NCBI GenBank assembly: GCA_964528575.1
Contig: CAZGTQ010000453.1
Coordinates: forward strand, 1 to 24,024
Direction: 5' to 3'
DNA length: 24,024 bases
From: CAZGTQ01 sp964528575
GTDB lineage: Bacteria; Planctomycetota; UBA1135; GCA-002686595
In this document: one piece after another, positions 7,914 to 14,986 of the stretch
Position numbering within the stretch: the stretch's first letter is position 1
How the letters are laid out: each line of letters starts with the position of its first letter
Translations under genes and position numbers: made by a program
Notes under the pieces: model-generated
Told to the model about the DNA's origin: nothing
Databases searched by the model: none
Seen by the model: the letters and a program-made list of their open reading frames with translations, nothing else

Positions 7914-7932
7914 CCGCGGCTAGACTCCGCGG
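7914..7932 (+). promoter_or_regulatory. TAGACT -10 box flanked by two CCGCGG sites
   Basis: CCGCGG occurs at 7914-7919 and 7927-7932 with GCTAGACT between them; the TAGACT box is 7921-7926. The box lies 26 bases before the ATG at 7953. The paired self-complementary sites could be an operator or could fold into a hairpin. There is no convincing Shine-Dalgarno sequence before the gene. Confidence 0.4.
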
Positions 7933-7952
7933 CACCGCGCCTGTTTCCCCCC

Positions 7953-8945
7953 ATGCGCAAGATCGTCCTGTCGGAGTTCGGCGGCCCGGAGGTGCTCGCC
8001 GTGCGCGAGCATCCCGAGCCGAGCGTGCCGGCGGACGGCTACGTCGTCGAGCTGAAGGCCGCGGCGCTCAACTTCGCCGACGTCGTCGAGCGGCGCGGGC
8101 TCTACCGCAAGGACCAGCGGCTGCCGTTCGAGCTCGGCAAGGAGGCGGCTGGCGTCGTCGTCGCGCGCGGGCCGCGCGCGCGCGAGTTCGCCGAGGGCGA
8201 CCGCGTCGTCGTCGTCAAGCTCTCCGGCGGCTGCTACGCCGAGCGCGTCGCGGTCGGGCCGAACGAGGTGCTGCCGGCGCCCGCGTCGCTCGGATTCGAC
8301 GAGCTCGCGGCGTTCCCGATCGCGTTCGCGACGGCGTGGTACGCGATGGAGGAGATCGCGCGCGTGCGGCCGGGCGAGTCGGTGCTGATCCAGGCGGCGG
8401 CGGGCGGCGTCGGCACGGCCGCGGTCGCGCTCGCGAAGAGCATCGGGTGCGCGCCGGTGCTCGGCACGGCGGGCGGGCCCGAGAAGTGCGCGTGGGTGGA
8501 GAGCGAGCTCGGCGCCGACGCGTGCTGGGACTACCGCGCGATCGACTTCCGCGAGCCGCTGCTCGAGCTGACGGCCGGGCGCGGCGTCGACTACTGCCTC
8601 GAGTCGGTCGGGGACGAGGTGTTCGACCGCAGCCTCGAGGTGCTCGCGCCGATGGGGCGGCTCGTCATCATCGGCTTCTCGTCGATCGACTCGGACTACA
8701 AGGAGCGGATCCGGCGCGTGCACCCGCTGAGCGTCTTCCACCGCTCGATCTCGCTCGCCGGGCTCAACGTGCACAACCTCGACTTCCCGTCGCGACGCGA
8801 CGTGTGGGAGCGGATGTGCGCGCACGTCGAGCGCCATGGGCTGCGGCCGATCGTCGGCCACCGCTTCCCGCTCGAGCGGGCGCACGAGGCGCACGCGGCG
8901 CTCGAGTCGCGCGCCTCGCGGGGCAAGGTCCTGCTCCTGTTCTGA
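7953..8945 (+). CDS. Zinc-independent MDR oxidoreductase, quinone oxidoreductase-like
   Basis: This 330-residue enzyme of the medium-chain dehydrogenase/reductase superfamily probably reduces a quinone or enone with NADPH. The N-terminal GroES-like domain shows GPEVLAVREHPEP, LNFADVVERRGLY and the GKEAAGVVVARG strand. The Rossmann nucleotide motif is AAAGGVGTAAVALAK (148-162). The zinc-binding residues of alcohol dehydrogenases are absent, as expected for the quinone reductase branch. A DYCLESVGDEVFDRSLEVL segment and a C-terminal SRGKVLLLF complete the family pattern. Its stop is six bases before the next ATG, so it is co-transcribed with the MBOAT gene. The real substrate is not deducible. 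Confidence 0.88.
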   Translation: MRKIVLSEFGGPEVLAVREHPEPSVPADGYVVELKAAALNFADVVERRGLYRKDQRLPFELGKEAAGVVVARGPRAREFAEGDRVVVVKLSGGCYAERVAVGPNEVLPAPASLGFDELAAFPIAFATAWYAMEEIARVRPGESVLIQAAAGGVGTAAVALAKSIGCAPVLGTAGGPEKCAWVESELGADACWDYRAIDFREPLLELTAGRGVDYCLESVGDEVFDRSLEVLAPMGRLVIIGFSSIDSDYKERIRRVHPLSVFHRSISLAGLNVHNLDFPSRRDVWERMCAHVERHGLRPIVGHRFPLERAHEAHAALESRASRGKVLLLF

Positions 8946-8951
8946 GCAGCG

Positions 8952-10400
8952 ATGCTGTTCCAGAGCGCGAGCTTCGGGATCTTCCTGGTCCTCGTCCTCG
9001 GGGCTTACTGGTGGATCGCCAACCGCCGCAGGCTGCGCTACTGGCTGCTGCTCGTCGCGAGCTACTGGTTCTACGGCAGCTACGAGTTCTGGTACCTCGG
9101 CCTGATCGTCTTCTCGACGTTCCTCGACTACTGGTGCGGCGCACGCATCCACGCGTCCGAGGATCCCAAGGCGCGGCGCAGCTACCTGTTGATCAGCCTC
9201 GCCGGCAACCTCGGCCTCCTGGGCTTCTTCAAGTACACCGACTGGGCGCTCGACAGCCTCAGCGCGCTGCTCGCGTCCCTCGGCATCGAGACGAGCCTGC
9301 ACGAGACGAAGGCGGCGCTGCTGCCGCAGGCGCTGTTCGTCGGGGACACGACGAGCATCCTCGTGCCCGTCGGGATCTCCTTCTACACGTTCCAGACGCT
9401 CTCCTACACGATCGACATCTACCGGCGGCGGCTCGCGCCCGCGCGCAACCTGCAGGAGTTCGCGCTGTTCGTCGCGTACTTCCCGCAGCTCGTCGCCGGG
9501 CCGATCGTGCGCGCGATCGACTTCATCCCGCAGCTGGAGCACCGGCCGCGCCTGTCGCGCGCCGACCTGCACGAGGGGCTCTATCGGCTCGGGATGGGGC
9601 TCGCGAAGAAGGTCGTGCTCGCCGACGTGCTCGGCCGCTACCTCGTCGACCCGGTCTACACCGATCCGAGCCAGTACACGCCCGTCGCGCACCTGCTCTG
9701 CCTGTACGCGTTCACGTTCCAGATCTACTTCGACTTCGCCGGCTACTCCGACTGCGCGATCGGCGTCGCGCGCCTGTTCGGCTTCCGGCTGCCGGAGAAC
9801 TTCGACGCGCCGTACCGCTCGCTCTCGATCCGCGAGTTCTGGCGCCGTTGGCACATCACGCTGTCGTCGTGGGTGCGCGACTACATCTTCATCCCGCTCG
9901 GCGGCTCGCGCGGCAGCGAGGTGGTGGTCGTGCGCAACCTCGTGATCACGATGGTCACGATCGGCCTGTGGCACGGAGCGAGCATCCTGTGGGTGTATTA
10001 CGGCCTCCTGCAGGCCGCGGTGATGATCCTCGAGCGCTGGCTCGAGCGCGCGCGCGGCGGCAGGCCGTTCGCGACGACGCCCGCGCGGCGCTTCCTCGCA
10101 TGGATCCTCACGTTCCACTTCATCGTGCTCTCGTGCCTCTTCATCCGGGCCCGCTCGATGGAGAACCTGACCGACATGCTCTCGGACTTCGGCGCGCTCG
10201 GGAACGTGTCGACGTGGGGCCTGCTCGCGCTCGCAGCCTCGTTCCTGACGCACTTCCAGCCGCGCGCGCTCTACGCGGCGTTCGAGCGGCGCGTGAAGGA
10301 GCTCCCGACGCCGGTCGCCGGCGCGCTGATCGGCATCATCGCCGGCTGCGTCGCGATTCTCGTCGTCGGCGACACGCCGTTCATCTACTTCCAGTTCTGA
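8952..10400 (+). CDS. MBOAT family membrane O-acyltransferase (AlgI/DltB-like)
   Basis: This 482-residue polytopic membrane protein should transfer an acyl group, commonly acetyl, to an exported polysaccharide or similar acceptor. Family marks are YFPQLVAGPIVR (176-187), IYFDFAGYSDCAIGVARLFG (258-277), FWRRWHITLSSWVRDYIFIP (297-316) and GLWHGASILW, with the conserved His341. His301 lies in the cytoplasmic-loop motif. Hydrophobic stretches run throughout, starting at residues 8-23 and 29-40. The length matches AlgI. It follows the oxidoreductase by six bases. It converges with the EamA gene and the two coding regions overlap by 20 bases. The SGNH-like protein at 11379 is the likely extracytoplasmic partner. 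Confidence 0.92.
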   Translation: MLFQSASFGIFLVLVLGAYWWIANRRRLRYWLLLVASYWFYGSYEFWYLGLIVFSTFLDYWCGARIHASEDPKARRSYLLISLAGNLGLLGFFKYTDWALDSLSALLASLGIETSLHETKAALLPQALFVGDTTSILVPVGISFYTFQTLSYTIDIYRRRLAPARNLQEFALFVAYFPQLVAGPIVRAIDFIPQLEHRPRLSRADLHEGLYRLGMGLAKKVVLADVLGRYLVDPVYTDPSQYTPVAHLLCLYAFTFQIYFDFAGYSDCAIGVARLFGFRLPENFDAPYRSLSIREFWRRWHITLSSWVRDYIFIPLGGSRGSEVVVVRNLVITMVTIGLWHGASILWVYYGLLQAAVMILERWLERARGGRPFATTPARRFLAWILTFHFIVLSCLFIRARSMENLTDMLSDFGALGNVSTWGLLALAASFLTHFQPRALYAAFERRVKELPTPVAGALIGIIAGCVAILVVGDTPFIYFQF

Positions 10401-11328
10401 CTCGTGCGGTTCGGACTCCGGGCGCGGGAGCCGGCGCGACGTTGCGCCGCGCGAGCACGACCCCCGCGATCGCGAGCGCGGCTCCCGCGAGCTGGCCCGG
10501 CCCGAGCGTCTCGCCCAGCGTCAGCCAGGCGACCGCGAGCGCGAACACCGGCACGAGGTTCGAGTACAGCGCGGTGCGCGCCGAGCCGAGCCGCCGCACG
10601 CCGGCGTTCCAGATCACGTAGGGCAGCGCGATGCCGAGCATCGACGACGCGACCGCCGCTCCCCAGCCGCGCACGCCGTAGACGCCGGGATCGTCGAACG
10701 CGAAACGCGTCGCGCCGAGCGCGACGAGCGGCACCGCCGCGACGCACGTCACCCAGACGGTGAGCACGACCGCCGGGTAGCGGCTCGCCGGCCCGCGCAG
10801 CGCGAGCGTGTAGGTCGACCACATCAACGTCGCGCCGAGGATCCACAGGTCGCCGACGGGCGAGGACGTGCTCGCGTCGCGGCGCGCGCCGGCGAGGACG
10901 AGCAACGCGACGCCGCCGATCGAGAGCGCGATGCCGAGCCAGCCGAGCGGGCGCACGCGCTCGCGGCCCAGGACGTGGCCGAGGAGCGCGACCCACGCGG
11001 GCGCGGTCGACAGGATCAGCGCGGAGCTCGTCGCGCTCGTCAGCTCGATGCCGCGGATGAACACGACCTGGTAGACCGCGTTGCCGATCAGCGCGAGCAA
11101 GGCGACCGCGGGCCAGTCGCGCCGCTCGATCGCCAACGGGCGCCCGCTCGCGCGCGCGACGACGACGAGGAAGAGCGCGGCGACGCCGAACCGCACGCCA
11201 TTGAACGCGTAGCGGTCGAAGTGCTCCAGGCCGATCTTGACGACGGTGAAGTTCGCGCCCCACATCGCCGCGACGCCCAGCAGCAAGAGATCGGTCGCCG
11301 TCGGCCCCTCGCGCGGTCCTGCGCCCAT
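10381..11328 (-). CDS. EamA / DMT-superfamily transporter
   Basis: This 315-residue protein has ten hydrophobic segments in two EamA halves. The first half contains LLLLGVAAMWGANFTVVKIG and LTSATSSALILSTAPAWVAL. The second half contains DLWILGATLMWSTYTLAL and GSARTALYSNLVPVFALAVA followed by LGETLGPGQLAGAALAIAG. Such proteins are inner-membrane exporters of metabolites or amino acids; the substrate cannot be told. A -10-like TATGCT on the minus strand (11342-11337) ends eight bases before the ATG, suggesting a leaderless or near-leaderless message. The stop codon lies within the end of the MBOAT gene. The gene sits between the MBOAT gene and its probable SGNH partner, in opposite orientation to both. 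Confidence 0.92.
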   Translation of the reverse strand: MGAGPREGPTATDLLLLGVAAMWGANFTVVKIGLEHFDRYAFNGVRFGVAALFLVVVARASGRPLAIERRDWPAVALLALIGNAVYQVVFIRGIELTSATSSALILSTAPAWVALLGHVLGRERVRPLGWLGIALSIGGVALLVLAGARRDASTSSPVGDLWILGATLMWSTYTLALRGPASRYPAVVLTVWVTCVAAVPLVALGATRFAFDDPGVYGVRGWGAAVASSMLGIALPYVIWNAGVRRLGSARTALYSNLVPVFALAVAWLTLGETLGPGQLAGAALAIAGVVLARRNVAPAPAPGVRTARVRTGSR

Positions 11329-11336
11329 GGCGGGGG

Positions 11337-11372
11337 AGCATAGTTGGGAGCCTCGCGGGGGCGGGCTAAGAT
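11337..11372. promoter_or_regulatory. Overlapping divergent promoters for the EamA and SGNH-like genes
   Basis: On the minus strand TATGCT (11342-11337) lies eight bases before the EamA ATG at 11328. On the plus strand TAAGAT (11367-11372, in GCTAAGAT) lies six bases before the GTG at 11379. Only 24 bases separate the two boxes, so each promoter's -35 region overlaps the other's. Both starts would be leaderless or nearly so. Confidence 0.5.
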
Positions 11373-11378
11373 CGCGGC

Positions 11379-12578
11379 GTGTCCGAGCTCCTCACCGAAG
11401 CGACCGAGAGCGCCGTCGCCCGCGGCCCGATCTACCGCCTGCTGCTGAGGGTGCTCCTCGGGTTCGTGCCGGGGCTCGTCGCCGTCGACCTGTGGGTCGG
11501 GTGGCTCGACCGCGCGCAGACCGACACCGCCGAGGAGTCGGAGTACTACCTGCGCGACGAGCAGCTCGGCTGGCGGCCGCGGCCGCACTTCTCGAGCGCG
11601 GAGTTCGAGACCAGCCTCGACCGGTGGGGCATGCGCAATCCGGACATCCCGTCCGGCGCCGATCCGACCGAGGTGCGCATCCTGGGCGTCGGTGCGTCGC
11701 GCCTGTACGGCGCGGGGTGCGTGCAGTCGCAGATCTGGAGCACGCTCCTGGAAGAGGAGCTCTCGCGGGGGCCGCTCGCAGGGCGGGTGCGCATCTTCAA
11801 CGGCGCGGTGATGGGCTACTCGGCGGTGCAGTCGAGCCGGCGCGCGATCGCGCTCCTGCCCGAGGTCGAGCCTGACCTCGTCTTCGTCGTCGTGTCCCCG
11901 GGCGCGCAGCTCCTGCTCGACCCGTCCGCAGCGCGCCAGTGGCTGCGCATGGAGGACGGCGAGCTCGTCCGTTCGGACATCGTCGACGGGTGGCCGGAGC
12001 CGCTCTGGCCGGTCGCGGTCGCGCTGCACGAGGCGCTGCTCTCGTCGGCGCTGTACACCCGCCACATGGCGAAGTTCCAGATCGAGAACGAGGACCGGCC
12101 CGAGCGCATCCAGCGCTGGGTGCTGACGCGCGCGCAGGACACGGGGCTGGTCGCGGACATGCTCGCGCGGACGTTCGACGAGCTCGCCGCGCTGCGCGAC
12201 GCGGTCGCGGCAGTCGGAGCCGAGCTGCGCTTGCTCGTGATGCCCGAGCACTACCAGGACGCGGCGCGGCACTGGCGCGGCTATTGCGCGGAGAACCAGG
12301 CGATGGGTGCGCCGCCGCTGGGGACGCCGCGGAACGAGCCGACCGACGTGCTCGCCGAGATGTGCCAGGCGCTCGGCCTCGAGGTCTGGCGCTTCGACGA
12401 GGAGATCGAGCGCATCGGCGCCGACCGCAAGACGTTCCTGGCCGAGGACGAACGCCACTGGTCGCCCGTGGGCCACCGCGTGATCGCGAACGGGCTGCGC
12501 CGGCGCTTGATCGAGGGCGGCCTGGTCGAGCGGCTCGCGCAACGACGGGCGCAGAACCACCGACAGCCGAGCCGATGA
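11379..12578 (+). CDS. Membrane-anchored SGNH-hydrolase-like protein, possible MBOAT partner
   Basis: This 399-residue protein starts at GTG 11379, six bases after a TAAGAT box. One N-terminal transmembrane segment is seen (about 20-42), so the rest should be periplasmic. The body has an SGNH layout: ILGVGASRLYGAG at 101-113 in place of the usual GDS motif (Ser107 kept, Asp replaced by Ala), FNGAVMGYSAVQ as block II, DLVFVVVSPGAQLLL as the strand before block III, and DERHWSPVGH at 357-366 with Asp357 and His360 as the likely acid-base pair. Similar proteins (AlgJ/AlgX, DltD-like) work with MBOAT acyltransferases. The changed GDS leaves catalytic activity uncertain. It overlaps msrB by four bases (ATGA). 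Confidence 0.72.
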   Translation: MSELLTEATESAVARGPIYRLLLRVLLGFVPGLVAVDLWVGWLDRAQTDTAEESEYYLRDEQLGWRPRPHFSSAEFETSLDRWGMRNPDIPSGADPTEVRILGVGASRLYGAGCVQSQIWSTLLEEELSRGPLAGRVRIFNGAVMGYSAVQSSRRAIALLPEVEPDLVFVVVSPGAQLLLDPSAARQWLRMEDGELVRSDIVDGWPEPLWPVAVALHEALLSSALYTRHMAKFQIENEDRPERIQRWVLTRAQDTGLVADMLARTFDELAALRDAVAAVGAELRLLVMPEHYQDAARHWRGYCAENQAMGAPPLGTPRNEPTDVLAEMCQALGLEVWRFDEEIERIGADRKTFLAEDERHWSPVGHRVIANGLRRRLIEGGLVERLAQRRAQNHRQPSR

Positions 12579-12979
12579 ACCAGCCTGACGAGACGCGCGA
12601 CGCCGAGTGGCGCCGGAAGCTGACGCCCGAGCAGTACGACGTGACGCGGCGCGGCGGCACCGAGCGCCCGTTCACGGGCGCGTACTGGAACACGAAGACG
12701 GCCGGCGTCTACCGCTGCGTGTGCTGCGGCGAGGAGCTGTTCACGTCCGCGGGCAAGTACGACTCGGGCTGCGGCTGGCCGAGCTTCTTCGTCCCCGCGG
12801 ATTCCGAGCGCATCCGCGAGCTCGTGGACAAGAGCCACGGCATGAGGCGCACCGAGGTCCGCTGCAAGCGCTGCGACGCGCACCTCGGCCACCTGTTCGA
12901 GGACGGCCCCCAGCCGACGGGCATGCGCTACTGCATCAACTCGGCGTCGCTCGAGCTCGACCCGCGCGACGAGAGCTGA
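12575..12979 (+). CDS. msrB: Peptide-methionine (R)-S-oxide reductase MsrB
   Basis: This 134-residue enzyme reduces the R-epimer of methionine sulfoxide in damaged proteins. All family marks are present: zinc-binding cysteines Cys48, Cys51, Cys97 and Cys100 (in CVCC and CKRC), the SGCGWPSF motif with the likely resolving Cys66, HLGHLFEDGPQPTGMRYC with catalytic Cys120, and INSASLEL. There is no signal peptide, so it acts in the cytoplasm. The start ATG overlaps the stop of the SGNH-like gene by four bases, indicating translational coupling. The pairing with a polysaccharide-modification gene looks incidental. Confidence 0.97.
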   Translation: MNQPDETRDAEWRRKLTPEQYDVTRRGGTERPFTGAYWNTKTAGVYRCVCCGEELFTSAGKYDSGCGWPSFFVPADSERIRELVDKSHGMRRTEVRCKRCDAHLGHLFEDGPQPTGMRYCINSASLELDPRDES

Positions 12980-12994
12980 CGCGACTCGCGTGCC

Positions 12995-13010
12995 CGGCGT
13001 CCCAGCGCCG
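12995..13010. terminator. Short GC hairpin between converging genes
   Basis: CGGCG, a six-base loop TCCCAG and CGCCG form a five-pair stem between the msrB stop and the stop of the minus-strand SnoaL-like gene. There is no T-run, so it is at best a weak two-way terminator. Confidence 0.3.
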
Positions 13011-13012
13011 CG

Positions 13013-13423
13013 TCAGGTGAAGCGACGGTGGATCGGCGACGCGTGGTGGAGCACGAGCTTCCAGCGCGCGCGGTCGAGCACGAACAGGTTCGTCGCCGCC
13101 GTGATGCTCGGCGGCGCGTTGTCGTCCTTCGTCGCGCGTATGCGCTCCTCGCACGAGACCCACGCCGACGAGCCGGCGAGCTCGACGCGCACGTCGGCGA
13201 TCTCGAAGGCGATCGACGCCGTGTTCTCGAAGATCGCCTTCCAGGAGGCGAGCACGCGTTCGGCGCCGAGCAGCACGTCGCTCCCCGGGTGGATGCACTT
13301 CACGTACGGCGCGTCCAGCCAGACGGCGCGCATGCGCTCGATGTCCAGCGCCTCGAACGCGTCGTAGAAGCCCCGGTTCGCGCGCATCGCGTCCTGGCGC
13401 ACTTTGTGCACTGAATTGCTCAA
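13013..13423 (-). CDS. SnoaL-like / NTF2-fold protein
   Basis: A small alpha+beta cone protein of up to 136 residues. The segment RANRGFYDAFEALDIERMRAVW is the usual first helix region, followed by the KCIHPGSDVLLGAERVLASW and WKAIFENT segments, AWVSCEERI, and a C-terminal WKLVLHHASP strand. These match the SnoaL-like 3 / DUF4440 group, whose members are mostly of unknown function; some are isomerases or hydrolases and others are ligand binders. The start is uncertain: TTG 13423, GTG 13411, GTG 13402 and ATG 13387 are in frame. ATG 13387 has an AGGA nearby, but the conserved helix begins before it. I kept the longest form. Confidence 0.8.
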   Translation of the reverse strand: MSNSVHKVRQDAMRANRGFYDAFEALDIERMRAVWLDAPYVKCIHPGSDVLLGAERVLASWKAIFENTASIAFEIADVRVELAGSSAWVSCEERIRATKDDNAPPSITAATNLFVLDRARWKLVLHHASPIHRRFT

Positions 13424-13519
13424 CTCGCTCGTCGCGCCACGGGCCGAGCCTCCGCGACGGCGGCTCCCGCGTCAACGGCCGGGGCTGGCCGGGGCCCGGC
13501 CGGCGCAGACCGAACGGGG

Positions 13520-13525
13520 TAGGGT
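13520..13525 (+). promoter_or_regulatory. Promoter -10 box TAGGGT
   Basis: GGTAGGGT ends 15 bases before the ATG at 13541, implying a 5' leader of only about eight bases with no Shine-Dalgarno sequence. Just upstream, GGCCGGGGC is repeated at 13477-13485 and 13487-13495, and the second copy can pair with the following CCCGGCC. Confidence 0.4.
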
Positions 13526-13540
13526 TGAGCGAGAACCTCC

Positions 13541-14527
13541 ATGGAGACGCACCGAGAAGGCATTTCCGCTTCTCCGGCCAGCCCCCCGCACGCCCTCGCG
13601 TCCACCCCGCGCGAGCACGGCGGTCCCGACCGGCTCTTCGACGCGGTCCGCCGCGGCGGCGCGCCCGTGCTCGTGCTCGACGTCGCCGTCCCGCGCCTCG
13701 CGCTCCTGCGCAGTCGCCACGGCGACGCCCTCGCGCGGGCCCTGCTCGGCACCCTCGAGGAGCTGATCCGGTGCGCGCCGCACCGTGGCGAGATCGCCGT
13801 CGAGCGCGCCGTCGACCGGTTCACCGTCGTCTACGCCGGCGCCGAGCTCGCCGCCGCCCGTCCGATCTGCCAGCACCTGCTCGACCGCACCGAGCGCCTG
13901 CTGGTCCCCACCGGCGCCGAGCCCGCCTGGATCCGCCTCGGCATCGGCGTCGCGCACACCGACCTCGGGCCCATGCTCCCGCTCGGCGCGCTCGCCCGCG
14001 TCGCGAGCCACGGCGCCGAGGTCGCCCTGCGCGCCGGCGGCGGCCGTTGGGTCCACACCGATTTGTACGAGACGCCCGGGCCGGCGGCGCCCGCGCGGGC
14101 GAGCCGCCGATCCGTTCGGGGGCCGCACCAGGCCGTCGCGGGAACGCCGGCCGGGTCGCCGCCGGCCGGGTCGCTGCCGGCCAACGGCGACGTCGCTCCC
14201 GCGGCGCCGCTCGCGCCTGCGGAGCCGGCGCTCGAGCTCGCGCCCGCGGCGCCGCCTCCCTCGACTACGACGCACGACGGCGATCTCGAGCGCACGGTCG
14301 ACGTCCTGCGCCGCCGCGTCGCGAAGCTGTCGGCGATGCTCGAGGCCGCCCGGCTGGAGATCGAGCGCCTCGCCGGCTCGAAGACGATCGACTGCGGCGT
14401 CGCCTCGGTCTACCGCGACGTCCAGGGCCTGTCCGAGGAGGACGAGCGCTACGAGCTGAAGCGCGCGCTCATGGCGAGCATCCTCGAGCAGAACCTGCGC
14501 CTGCGCCGGGCGGTGCAGGCCTCCTGA
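13541..14527 (+). CDS. Degenerate GGDEF-like protein with C-terminal coiled coil
   Basis: This 328-residue cytoplasmic protein has no signal peptide. Residues about 40-185 follow the diguanylate-cyclase pattern: VLVLDVAVPRLALLRSRHGD in place of the FKxxND...GH helix, a strand pair IAVERAVDRFTVVYAG where GG(D/E)EF should be, then IRLGIGVAHTDLG and ALARVASHGAEVALRAGGG. The catalytic GGDEF loop and the metal and nucleotide residues are missing, so it should not make c-di-GMP. A low-complexity Ala/Pro linker (about 190-245) leads to a coiled coil (about 248-285, LERTVDVLRRRVAKL) and a final helical part ending EQNLRLRRAVQAS. It may be a signalling scaffold. The GGDEF relation is inferred from the pattern only. 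Confidence 0.6.
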   Translation: METHREGISASPASPPHALASTPREHGGPDRLFDAVRRGGAPVLVLDVAVPRLALLRSRHGDALARALLGTLEELIRCAPHRGEIAVERAVDRFTVVYAGAELAAARPICQHLLDRTERLLVPTGAEPAWIRLGIGVAHTDLGPMLPLGALARVASHGAEVALRAGGGRWVHTDLYETPGPAAPARASRRSVRGPHQAVAGTPAGSPPAGSLPANGDVAPAAPLAPAEPALELAPAAPPPSTTTHDGDLERTVDVLRRRVAKLSAMLEAARLEIERLAGSKTIDCGVASVYRDVQGLSEEDERYELKRALMASILEQNLRLRRAVQAS

Positions 14528-14850
14528 TCGCGGCCGGTTCTCGCCGCGCTCTCTACAACCTTCCGCGTACGCAAGCGCTGCACTGCAACAGCGCAACAGC
14601 GGGACGACGCGGACCGGCGTGAGGGCGTGAGGGAAGAACGGGGCCGAGCGCTCCCGTTCGTCGTCACCCGGTTTCGACGCGCGAACGGACGCCCGGCCCC
14701 GAAGGGCTCCGGATCCTCCGGAGCACCGTGCCCGCGAGAGTGGGCCCCCCGGCACCTCCCGCGAGCAGGACTGACCCACGGTGAAGTGGGATCCGAGGGC
14801 AGTAGGGAGCCATGCCGCGACGCGCTACAGCGGAAAACGCGGGAAACTGC
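14528..14850. other. Intergenic stretch with nested inverted repeats
   Basis: No gene is supported here; the overlapping open frames are uneven and unlike any family I know. The segment 14706-14809 is rich in complementary pairs. GCTCCGGA (14706-14713) pairs with TCCGGAGC (14717-14724) across a three-base loop. GTGCC (14728-14732) can pair with GGCAC (14751-14755). CTCCC (14756-14760) can pair with GGGAG (14805-14809), enclosing CCCAC (14775-14779) paired with GTGGG (14786-14790). It could be the terminator region of the GGDEF-like gene or a small structured RNA. No known RNA family is recognised. Confidence 0.35.
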
Positions 14851-14853
14851 GGG

Positions 14854-14986
14854 CGGCGCTTTCGTTTACGAAGCGCCGGTCGAAGGGACGCGTTCGTTTA
14901 CGAAAGCGCGTCGTTTACGAAGCGCCGGGCGAAAGCGCGTCGTTCACGAAGCGCCAGTTGAAGCGGCGCTTCGTCTACGAAGCGCC
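14854..14986. repeat. Array of five related hairpins
   Basis: Five copies of CGTTTACGAAGCGCC-like sequence begin at 14863, 14895, 14912, 14941 and 14972. With preceding bases each forms a stem closed by CG and a four-base loop: TTTA, TTTA, TTTA, TTCA and TCTA. Hairpin 5 (14965-14986) is perfect with nine pairs; hairpin 1 (14855-14877) has one bulged base; hairpin 2 (14887-14912) uses a different outer stem, GACGCG with CGCGTC; hairpins 3 and 4 have one mismatch each. Hairpins 2 and 3 share bases and exclude each other. The array lies between converging genes, and the phosphodiesterase stop codon is inside the loop of hairpin 5. Confidence 0.8.

Noticed and set aside
7920..10253. 777-codon minus-strand frame opposite the oxidoreductase and MBOAT genes
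   Set aside because: Both plus-strand genes have clear family motifs; the minus frame has none.
13472..14779. Long minus-strand frame opposite the GGDEF-like gene
   Set aside because: The translation is low-complexity and Arg/Ala-rich. The plus frame has a promoter box, a domain-like pattern and a coiled coil.
14854..14986. The hairpin array as a CRISPR
   Set aside because: Units are spaced 17-32 bases with no unique spacers of constant length, and no cas genes are present.
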